64,000 nt of DNA from Triatoma infestans (lineage: Eukaryota > Arthropoda > Insecta > Hemiptera > Reduviidae). Below the pieces are notes generated by a model. The model saw only the letters and a program-made list of their open reading frames with translations. It ran no database searches and was not told the origin of the DNA. The stretch spans positions 91,628-155,627 of the forward strand of contig JAAEAF010004368.1 in NCBI GenBank assembly GCA_011037195.1, read 5' to 3'. This document shows positions 55,376-64,000 of this stretch, piece after piece (positions within the stretch are counted from its first letter, which is position 1; each line of letters starts with the position of its first letter). The position numbers and the translations under genes were made by a program.

Positions 55376-55877
55376 AAACAAATGGAAGTTTGATGTAGAC
55401 TGAAAGTATTTTAAAAATAAGTCATTGTTTACAACTTATGGGATTAAAACAGTTAACAAGAGAGCATTTGTGTAAACATTCATCTTGCATTTTTGTTTTT
55501 GCCTTTTTGGACAGACTCTTATGCGTTTATCCATAACTGTTTTTTATTACTATGCCAGCGGTAAAAAAACATTATTTTTTTTTTAGTTTAAAAATTCATA
55601 ACATGGGAACTACAAAAGTAATTTAAATTTTTCCAAAAACAACTTTTCTCACAAAAAAAAAAGTACTTTTAGAATTCATAATAAAAAATAGGGGTTCCCA
55701 TTTGACAAACAGAAATTTTTGTTTCTGTAACCTGCATATCAGCAGCAGAATTTTTTTGTTAATAATATCATTAGATACTGCTCAAAAAATAAAGAGAGTT
55801 ATGATTTGAATTTTTTTTTCGCATCATCAATAATTACCAAAGAAAAGGGGGTGGACAACTTAGCCCGGACATCCTGT

Positions 55878-56426
55878 ATAAACTTTTGTTTCAGGAAAAA
55901 AAATTGGTTATAGCTGGATGATTCTGGGATATTCAAAATTACACAAATAGTATGTCTAGGTTTGATATAGCGTTATCATAAAGTCTAACAATATACGTAG
56001 AAGCCAAATTCACCTCTCTAAACTTAAAACTAATATATGTAATGGATCCCCAGCTACATATAATTAAGACTATCTCTAAGTTAAGTAAAAATTACAAATT
56101 TATAAAATAAAAAAAAATTGTTAATTAAAATTATAACAATTGCTGGAAGAGAGAGTCGTGTGAGTCAGACAGATAATTTAATTTACTTTATATATTTTTT
56201 TAAAACTGGAGCAGTTATAATTAGGGGGATCAAAATTAACTGGCCTGTCTTAATATTATAATAAAGAGCTTACTTTTATTTTAATTTTTTTTTTTTTTGT
56301 GCTAATTACGCCAGTCCTGTTTTAAAATAAAACCCGTTGTAGCCTCTTTGAAAATTAATATTAACGTTAACCAATTTCCTTCACTTTTGGAATACTAACA
56401 ATGCTACTAATGATTCTTAAAAGGAA
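55878..56426. other. Unassigned, with Rep1k scraps
   Basis: 55880-55920 continues the Rep1k module broken at 51422. About 56110-56190 (AATTGCTGGAAGAGAGAG, CGTGTGAGTCAGACAGAT) resembles a Rep1k 3' terminus. No gene. Confidence 0.45.
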
Positions 56427-56685
56427 GGGATTAGCTTAGTGGTAGCGTGCTGGACTGGCAATGCGGCGGTCCCGGGTTCTAGTCCAGCTGGTGCCCTTAG
56501 ATTTTATCTTCCTAGGAGCCTCTTGCAGCTCAGAGTCCGGTGATGAACAGTGTTGTCGGTAACGAGAGAACACTGTCCGCAGCCCAGCAGGGCACTGAGA
56601 AGTCTTCGAACTATATGGGCCCAGAAGAGCTTTGGATAGCATAGGGCTTGGTCCTTTCCCACAGACAATAAAAAATAAAAAAAAA
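56427..56685 (+). mobile_element. tRNA-derived SINE with a LINE-B-like 3' tail
   Basis: Pol III internal promoter: A box GGGATTAGCTTAGTGG (56427-56442) and B box GGGTTCTAGTCC (56474-56485), 31 bp apart. Body includes GTCCGGTGATGAACAGTG and AGCAGGGCACTGAG. The last ~60 bases (CTATATGGGCCCAG, GCTTTGGATAGCATAGGG, CACAGACAATAAA) match the 3' end of LINE-B at 58.26 kb, then an A-rich tail. No TSD found; Rep1k copy L starts immediately after. Confidence 0.9.
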
Positions 56686-56689
56686 ATTT

Positions 56690-57612
56690 GGTGTGAAACA
56701 CTCACACAATTTTCTCTTACTCCAGTTCTCAAAATTATAATTGACAAATTTTATAGTTTGTGTAACAAATTTAATGAAATTCGTCGAAAAACTGTCAAAT
56801 AAAAGCGCACTTTCTGGTTTACTAATTTTCTTGAAACTCAGAATTTCGGCCATTTATTTATTTCTAATTAAATTTGTTTGGATGATAGAATTGTATAATC
56901 AACTATGGTAGCACTTTAGAGAAAAACATAACACTTCCCCTCCTCCAAAAGTGGCCTTAAATGAATTTTCCTAGAGATGTTTAGTTTATATAAGAAGTTC
57001 CAAGAAAATCATCGGAGACATTTTTGAGAAAATCGCGAAAAAATTATTTAGTAATGTGGTACTGTAAACATACTTCCGGTTATCCGATTTTTTTTGAAAC
57101 TCGGAATTTCAACAGCATATTCAATTCTAATTAACATTATTTAAATGATAGAATTGTCTAATAAACTGAAATAGCACTTTAGATGTAAACCTACCCTTAA
57201 ATGAATTTTTCCAGAGAACATTTCAAATAAAAGTCGTAGTTCTTTGTATCCGCAGTTGATATAAAGTTTGAAGAAAACCGTCGTAGCAATTTTTGAGAAA
57301 AATGCAAAAAAGTAAAAAAAACAAAAAAACAAGTAAAGTGGTACTTCCGGTTGAGAAATTTTGACAGATGACCCTCTATCAGATCCCATGGTGCTAACTA
57401 AACGGAATATCAAGTTTCAACTTTCTGTGGTTAATCGTTTTTGAGCTATGCTTTTCATACACACGCACAGACACACACAAACAGACCATTTGGTAAAAAC
57501 CACTTTTTTGGACTCACGGGACCTCAAACGTATATTTCCGGTGAAAACTCGATATCGAAAATTTGATACTATTACAATACTTCCTCTTGCTAGGAGTGAG
57601 AGAAAGTAAAAA
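56690..57612 (-). repeat. Rep1k copy L
   Basis: TTTGGTGTGAAACACTCAC at the 3' end, CTTCCGGTTATCCG at about 57073, CTTCCGGTTGAG at about 57345, short CA tract at 57461-57484, and GCTAGGAGTGAGAGAAAGT at the hairpin end. Confidence 0.87.
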
Positions 57613-58229
57613 ATGTGTCTTAATATTATGGAGTTTATAGAACTACAGATTTTATTGAAGTAGTATTTCAGGGGATAGCTTAACATTGTTATTCATCCAG
57701 AAACCCCCAACCACCACCCGCCACCAAATTTCCTGGCAAAAATGTTGCAAATAAAAGTGATAGTTATGTATGTGTGTGTAGATAGTATACGAAGTTTAAA
57801 GAAAATTGTTGAAAACGTTTTCACGACAAAATCGTGAATAACTGAAACTAAAATAATCAAGGATGTTGTACTTTTGGTTAATGTGTTTTTACTAAAACCT
57901 TATTGTCAGATACGGTGGTGTAAGCAAAATATCGCTATTGATATATTTTATTTGCACACACCATTAACAGATATTTGCGATAGTGGCCATTTGCTACATT
58001 CTTGTTTAAAAAAACTCTTGTGTTACGTAATAAGAATTAGTATATAAAAAATTGTGTTCAAAAATTTGGTTATGAAATTATGAAGTGGTTATTCATTATG
58101 TAATGGAGCCAATCCCACGCAAATACTAGGCTCAATAGCTACGTTTGCAGTCGCATCGAGGCGCCACCACTCAGCACATGCATACTTTTCCTGTAACGCA
58201 CACTATAAAAGCTAATAATCACACTAGAT
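57613..58229 (-). repeat. Decayed Rep1k, then unassigned sequence
   Basis: To about 57910, decayed modules in reverse order (CAAATTTCCTGGCAAAAATG, AAGTTTAAAGAAAATTGTTG, TGTACTTTTGGTTAATG). 57911-58229 has no recognisable feature. Confidence 0.45.
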
Positions 58230-58242
58230 AATATAACAAGTT

Positions 58243-59773
58243 ATTATTATTTTATTTATTTGTCTGTGGGGAGGGAAACCCTACGCTATCCAAAGCCTCA
58301 CTGGGCCCATATAGCTACCCCAAGAAAAACAACAACAAACCGAGTCTATAACAAAAATCCAGACCCGGATCTAATACATCTAAGTTCACCGCAGTCCGAA
58401 TAAATCGGACAATAACCTTAAGCGGAAATAGCCTAAGCTCTTTCACAGACATCCTATTCCGACCAAAGGTACTGAACCTAATTTCCTCACAACCCAAGCA
58501 ATCAGTCATAAGATGGATGGGTGTTTCCTCCTCTGTCTCGCAGACTCTACAAAATGGATCCGGCATAAGCCCCATTATGTAGAGAATTCTCCTTAAACCA
58601 CAGTGTTCAGTAAGAGATGCCTGAGAGCGCTCCCTGACAAGCACAGCAACGCCTCCCTAATGGCCTTGTCCGGATCACCGACGAGCATTTTGGACTGCCG
58701 AAAACCAACTGAGCTCATCCATAGGGATGCATGCTATGAAGCTGTCCATGTCTGGAAGCTTGACAGACAGTGCCAGAAGACACGCCAACAGCAGGCTCGG
58801 GACCAATGAAAGGAAGAGAGGCGCCTAATTTGGCAAACCTATCCACCTCCTCATTCCCAAAAATTACCATGTGACCTGGCACCCAGACTAGAAGCACATC
58901 CTTCAGAGAAGAAAGCTCTTCCAGTCTTTTAGAACATTCTAACACCAACCTAGAAGTGAAGACACATGAACTCAGCGCCTTCAGCGCAGCCTGGCTGTCC
59001 GAGCAGATACAAACACCTTTTATGTTAGTTTTACGTACCATCTCATCCAAAACACAACAAATAATAGCATAAACCTCAGTCTGGAAGACCGTGGTCCATT
59101 CACCTAGAGATACTGCCAAATGATCTCCGGTCTCAAAGTAGACCGCAGCCCCAGACCTACCATCCATTCTGCAACCGTCCGTGTAACACCGGAAGTAATT
59201 ATCAGGTATCACGCCAGGCGGACCCAATCTTGACCAGTCTTCCCTAGAGGGTAACCTGACTGTAAGAATGCTCGAAAACAAAAGTCTTGAACATTCTATC
59301 AGAGGGAAAACCTGTAACAGGAACCTTCAAGAGCATCTCGCGATGGTTGGTAGAGTGGCCATATCGCTTACCCTGCCAAAAACCTGCCTGTTTAATTCTA
59401 TGACAGGCTTTCATTGCCATAGATTTCACCTCTACAAAGAGCGGTGGGATTCCCAATAATGTCTCCATTGGAGCTGTAGGCTTGGTCCGCATCGCACCGG
59501 TCACTAGCCAGACAAGCCAAGCGGTGAATATCCTCAAGCTGCAGTCTAGCGGATCTTATCTCAATGCGACACCACCACACCCAGCCACATACAACAACCT
59601 AGGTTGTTAGTAACCATACCATAAATCCAAAACATCATCTAGGAGTAATCCCCCAATTTTTACCTATGATTCTTCGACATTGCTAAAAGGAAATAATTGC
59701 CTTTTGATGCTGTGCCTTAACATGTTCCGAGCAGTTTAATTTACTGTCAAGAACCACCCCAAGAAATTTCACC
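58243..59773 (-). pseudogene. 5'-truncated LINE-B: RT tail, RNase H, zinc-knuckle
   Basis: Minus strand, in order from 59773: VKFLGVVLDSKLNCSEHV (RT thumb region), several stops, ARLQLEDIHRLACLASDRCDADQ (59398-59580), YRIKQAGFWQGKRYGHST (59244-59537), a complete RNase H domain CYTDGCRMDGRSGAA..QTEVYAI..CSDSQAALKAL..WVPGHMVIFGNEEVDRFAKLG (58715-59281), then CGLRRILYIMGLMPDPFCRVCETEEETPIH (58315-58644). Frameshifted between blocks. The 3' tail (AATAAATAAAATAATAATAA) is at 58243-58260. TSD AATATAACAAGTT, 13 bp, at 58230-58242 and 59774-59786. Best-preserved LINE-B here. Confidence 0.92.
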
Positions 59774-59786
59774 AATATAACAAGTT

Positions 59787-60734
59787 GGAACATGTAAAAA
59801 TTATAACTAGCCACATCACTCTTCTAGACGGCCCACACCAGCCGCCAACGCTACCATTCTACATTCATCCCGCTGCCAACATCATTCACTAATCTATTTG
59901 CTCGGCCTTTCTATTTTCATGTAACACTTTTCAGTCTTTCACGTTAAATCGTTCAAATATAAATTGTGAATATTTTATCAGTTCGTTTGTTCTCAATTCG
60001 TCAACTCTTCATGCAGCTACCATTACAATAATTATGAATACTCACTAGCATCCATGAAATCTATTATGAATACAGGGTGAAATAGTCACTTCTTCAGAGA
60101 TGTAGGATATAGCTAAACATGAACAATATTTACACTTCTGCATTTCTTTTGGTATTAGTACCCTTTTTTTGAGCTCGTGAAGTGCGAGCGATTTACACCA
60201 CGCCTCGTTCTAAATTAGTGTCGCATAGAAATAATAGGAATTATAATGATTTGCTCTTGTTTTACAATTTATAAGGCATTATACATATTTATTCTATATT
60301 ACTGTCGAAATGTAGGCTCTTAGTTGACAAAGGTTATTGCGATAAAGAAGTTGTGATTCTCTACACAAAATACATATAAGAAGAAATATAACTATAAATC
60401 TGATTGAAAATTAATCAGTAATAAAATAAAAACATAATCATTTAAAGTTGAAAACTATTTTAAACAATTTTTATAAAATTATATAGCTTCTAATCATTAT
60501 GTTTAAATATTATTATCTGAAAACATTAAATTAATAGACAGTCAATAAATAAGTCAATTCATATTAGATAAAGTACCAAGTTTAGTGGCATTAATTATAT
60601 AATTTTTACAGCTATTCTGCTACTTTATTTTCATTACTTTAATGTAGTAAGGCTCTGATAATCAATAGGCGAACCTTTTAATCATTCTAAATTCACAACT
60701 TTCCGTTAAATATGGCTGAATGAACTGATCTTAA
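59787..60734. other. Unassigned spacer
   Basis: About 59790-59900 is slightly GC-richer and may be unique host sequence. No gene or repeat recognised. Confidence 0.4.
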
Positions 60735-61745
60735 TTTATTATAACGACATGGGTGATATCTTCTCAGGGAATATTATTTTATTTGCCGATGACACCACAC
60801 TTATATCGAGAGGCAAGGACTTGAACGAAGTGGAGACAAAATGCACTATAGATCTGCGAAATTTGAAGGAATGGTTAAACGCAAATGAGCTCATTTTAAA
60901 TGAAGAAAAAACTATAAAAAAAGTATTTAGTTTAACCATGAAAGATGAGGACTTACCAGTGAAGTTCCTTGGAATAACGCTGGATTCGGGTCTAACATGA
61001 GGCATCATTTGCAGAATTTGTGCGGTAAATTAGCACAAGTAGTATACATGCTCAGAAAGCTGAGAGTTGAAGTATCAGTAGAGGTTTTGAAAACTGCCTA
61101 TTACGGGTTGTTTTATTCTAAAATGAGCTATGGTATACTGCTATGGGGAGCAGCTTCTGATAGTAATCTAGTGTTTAAGCTACAAAAAAAAGCAATAAGA
61201 ACCATGTTTAGAAAAAATAATAGAGATAATTGTAAAGCATTGTTTAAAGAGCATTCTCTTCTAACTTTGCCATCTTTGTTTATTATCACTAATTTAATGG
61301 CTATAAAAGATAATACTAATAATGTGTTCAGAAATGATTTCCATCAATATGGCATAAGAAGCAAAAACAACTTACACATTCCAGCTAAAAGACTGGAAAA
61401 AATCTGATTTGTCTCCAACTATAATGTCTCGGAAAATATATAATAACTTGCCGCATGAAATTAAAGAAATTGAAGAAAAACAGTTTAGAAAAGTAGTAAG
61501 AAGATTTCTGATAGAGAAAACTTTCTACAGTGTTACTGAATATTTAGAATACAAGTGGAAGGTTACAGAATTTTGTATAGACTAAGTATCCCTGGTTATA
61601 TGTAAGTTACATTAATTATAAAGAGCAAATTTTATTTAAAGTAAACTCAGTTTCTTTGTACATCACAGCTTGAATTTGTTGACGTGCTTATTGTATTTTT
61701 GTAATACGTTAAAGCTTAATAAATAAATAAATAAATAAATAAATA
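60735..61745 (+). pseudogene. 5'-truncated LINE-G, RT C-terminal half
   Basis: Frame 60749-61000: NIILFADDTTLISRG (catalytic FADD), LNANELILNEEKT, VKFLGITLDSGL. A frameshift at about 60997, then GKLAQVVYMLRKLRVEVS, TAYYGLFYSKMSYGILLWGA, LQKKAIRTMF, SLFIITNLMAI (to 61407), a stop, then KIYNNLPHEIKEI and FLIEKTFYSVTEYL to 61584. The AYYGLF..SYGI.LWG pattern is typical of the CR1/L2-like LINE group. Ends with (AAAT)n at about 61719-61748. No TSD confirmed. Confidence 0.88.
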
Positions 61746-62099
61746 AAATAAAGATCATTTATGTATGTATGAAGATTTTGTGAAAATATCATCAGTAGAG
61801 ATATTAACGTAAATTTCTATTTATTTAAGATAATTTTTTGTTTATTCTGTTTTTTTTTTTATGTATAAATATGTTTAAATGACTCAATTCTTCATAGTTA
61901 ACATTCATTAATATTTCTTTAATTTGACAATGCCAATTAAATGTATTTACATTGTTTGGTTTATTACTATATTATGATAAGCAAATTTTTGTATAACATT
62001 ATTCTTTGGAATTTAAAACTTCATTTCACAAATTTAAATTAGTATAATTATTTTATTATGAATCTTTAACCGAACAGTTTCCCATACGTATTAGATAAA
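61746..62099. other. AT-rich unassigned spacer
   Basis: Nothing recognised. Confidence 0.4.
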
Positions 62100-62560
62100 G
62101 AGAAGTGCCGAATAATCTCTTGTAGAAATTAACTCATACACTTTCCCAGATAATTCAAATGTAAAAGAGCCCAGACTGGTGAGCGACACCAAAGGTGCGT
62201 ACCTTCTTTAGAGAATCAAAGAAAAACGGAATCCAGATTGTAAAAATTTCTTATTGCATGTACCTAAAATCCCATACACAGTATTAATGACTAAATCAGC
62301 CTTACAAAACAGCAGTTCTGCAAGTTTGATTAAACAAAGCATTTTTTACTTAATGCACCCCCAAATAATTAAAATTATTGACAAGCTCATTTTTTTTTAT
62401 AGAAAACTGCATTTAATTCTTTGAGTCACGATCTATACCAAATTTCATTATTTTGGTTTTATTAACATCAACAGTCGAATTTATTAATCTGTCAATAGTG
62501 CTTTAAATATTGAAGATCTGTAAAAGAGTCGCCCAAAAAAAAACAAGGCTGTCTGAATAA
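62100..62560 (-). pseudogene. Strongly decayed LINE RT fragment (LINE-I)
   Basis: Minus-strand frames contain TVDVNKTKIMKFG and NELVNNFNYLGV, the motif pair that follows the catalytic site in LINE reverse transcriptases, and later KVRTFGVAHQSGL and FYKRLFGTSLY, resembling the region after the palm. Many stops and shifts. Family unassigned. Confidence 0.5.
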
Positions 62561-62573
62561 GAAAACAAAAATA

Positions 62574-62936
62574 AATCCATAATGGATGTGAGAAGGAGAG
62601 AGAATTAGAGGGTATGGATTTTAGAATGAGAAATAAACTAGATACATGCTGAACACTGTCTAATAAATAGAACACGTAGAGTGCAAGGACTTTACAGTTA
62701 AGTTAGAAGTTAGGTAGCGAGAGAAATATAAAGAGACAGACTAGCTGAGTAATAAGAAGGTAATAGATAGGTTGCTGACTGGATGTACTGTTTTGCTGTT
62801 GCTCTATTTATATGAATCGAACTCTAGTCCTTCCTAGTCTTGCCTAGGTGGGACGCAACTAACTTTTGATTCATTTAATGTTTGCTTCTCTGCAATTTGG
62901 ATTCTGTGAATTTTTATTGGTTCGGATCACATTAAA
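62574..62936 (-). mobile_element. LTR-2 copy
   Basis: Minus strand: TGATCCGAACCAATAAAAA, AGTTAGTTGCGTCCCAC, CATATAAATAGAGCAAC (TATA box), TCTCTCGCTACCTAACTT, CAGTGTTCAGCATG, ending CATCCATTATGG. No second unit, no TSD found. Confidence 0.7.
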
Positions 62937-63192
62937 ATCCATATTATTTTTAACTTTTACAGTAAATAATATCATTTAAATTGCACTAAATTTGTATTCT
63001 CCAAAATAAGAGCACATTTCGAAAGGTCGCGAAGCAAAAATTACATAATATAATTTTTACAAATTTGAAAAATTATCTGATGAGCTTAGCCACTATTTAA
63101 ATATAACTAACAGAATATATTAGAAAAATTCATATTACGATAAACTATATTTGGATTTTTAATGGTTAATTAGGCCTATATTAATAATATAT
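62937..63192. other. AT-rich unassigned spacer
   Basis: Nothing recognised. Confidence 0.4.
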
Positions 63193-63899
63193 TGTAATGA
63201 CATGGAAAGTCATAGCAATGTCAAAGCTTCACAACAGATAACAAAGAAAGAATAATTTACAACTAGTGGCCTAACCAGCTGCTGTCTTCAAGACAAGGCC
63301 GCGGGCAAACAAACAAACCAAGGGTAAATACCCTTACATCAAAGCAGGCACCGCTAAGGCTGGCCACTGACCTAAATCGGTGGTCACCAAACTAACCAAG
63401 GTCGCACACTAGGACAGATGTCTTGGTGTGAATGTGGCCAACACTCAGATGTCTTGGTGTGAGTGTGGCCAACACTAATATATAAACCTCGCCCGATTGG
63501 AAGAGGGGACGAATATACGATTATACTTCAATACGTCTTCATATACGAGCAGCAGTTTACGCGTCCCTATACAGTTTTTATTTATACTTATTACTTTAGT
63601 TGTGCATCTTAGTTCATTTATCTTAATCATTCTAAATTATTAGTTATTTATCTTCTATTTATTTCTAAGTATTTCTTGTTAATAGTTACCATTTTTTACG
63701 TTTAAATTATTGTTCAAATACAGTCTATTTTTATAATTTCCGTCTTAATACTTCGAGCACTAACTTCCAAAAATCTCTAAACTAACTTCCGCCCTCTTCA
63801 AGACATCTACTACGTACCTCAGGAATCACATTAAACGATTCCATTACATCTTGTAGTATCACGGTGGGATCAGATCATCCAATAAAGGATTCCACTACA
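63193..63899 (+). mobile_element. Solo LTR-1
   Basis: 707 bp, TGTAATGACATGG .. CCACTACA, matching 19865-20574. 4-bp TSD ATAT on both sides (63189-63192 and 63900-63903). The TATA-like TAATATATAAACC is at about 63476. The duplicated TGTCTTGGTGTGA block upstream of the TATA box is present here too. Confidence 0.85.
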
Positions 63900-63903
63900 A
63901 TAT

Positions 63904-64000
63904 CATAACTTAGAATGAAAATAGAAACTTTTTTTAACTTTTTTTATTGATCACTTTAAATATTCAATATAATAAGGATTTATTCAACCTTCCAAAGAAG
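63904..64000. other. Unassigned window end
   Basis: AT-rich; no feature. Confidence 0.4.

Larger units (their letters stand above)
51423..55877. mobile_element. Decayed TIR DNA transposon hosting piggyBac and an RTE-like LINE
   Basis: Inverted arms of about 310 bp: 51423 to about 51740 against about 55560-55877. Landmarks: ACAGGGTGTCCGGGCTAAG / CTTAGCCCGGACATCCTGT, GCTGCTGATATGCAGG / CCTGCATATCAGCAGC, AATTCATAACATGGG. Ends of the CAGGGTGTCC type are common on insect DDE transposons. TA follows the right end, CA precedes the left. Its own transposase survives only as the N-terminal half (54952-55375). Two later insertions: piggyBac (51832-54306) and the LINE (54388-54940). Confidence 0.85.

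Overview
This is a eukaryotic, almost certainly insect, intergenic window: about two-thirds A+T, no recognisable host gene, and nearly every identifiable stretch is a transposable element or a fragment of one. A mariner, a piggyBac, several arthropod-type non-LTR retrotransposons with RNase H domains, a tRNA-derived SINE and solo LTRs point to a large, repeat-rich insect genome. A hemipteran is my guess, but the sequence does not prove it. One assembly gap (N) lies at 37747-38283.

The dominant component is an unnamed, apparently non-coding repeat of about 1 kb, called Rep1k here. Eleven largely complete or gap-interrupted copies and many decayed pieces occur on both strands. Complete copies start with a hairpin-forming end (ACTTTCTCTTAC), carry a (TG)n tract, contain near-tandem modules of about 300 bp with a G-rich run, and end in TTTCACACCAGATTTT. 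Other families named here are LTR-1 (1-256, 19865-20574, 63193-63899), LTR-2 (12.0, 21.1, 34.3/36.0, 50.4 and 62.6 kb), several LINE families (LINE-A to LINE-I), an RTE-like 'endonuclease-reverse transcriptase' LINE with three copies, and inverted-repeat (foldback) elements.

Layout: 0-10 kb, Rep1k copies, a LINE fragment and a decayed DDE transposase. 10-13 kb, a LINE with RNase H and an LTR-2 dimer. 13-17 kb, a foldback element with two LINE insertions. 17.8-19 kb, another LINE. 19.6-20.8 kb, a foldback with a solo LTR at its apex. 21-29 kb, LTR-2 dimer, a deleted mariner, a GC-rich repeat, SINE and LINE ends. 30.7-31.8 kb, a LINE. 32-36 kb, foldbacks nested in an LTR with a LINE inside. 36-41 kb, Rep1k and a large inverted-repeat element with two unknown ORFs. 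41-44.5 kb, a LINE with endonuclease and reverse transcriptase. 48-49.3 kb, an intact mariner. 51.4-55.9 kb, a decayed TIR transposon containing an intact piggyBac and an RTE-like LINE. 56-64 kb, SINE, Rep1k, LINEs and LTRs.

The mariner (48173-49237) and piggyBac (52105-53832) transposase genes are intact, with complete catalytic triads, terminal inverted repeats and TA/TTAA target sites. All LINE coding regions are truncated or broken. Target-site duplications (TSDs) found by eye fix the edges of most LINE insertions and let several nests be ordered in time.
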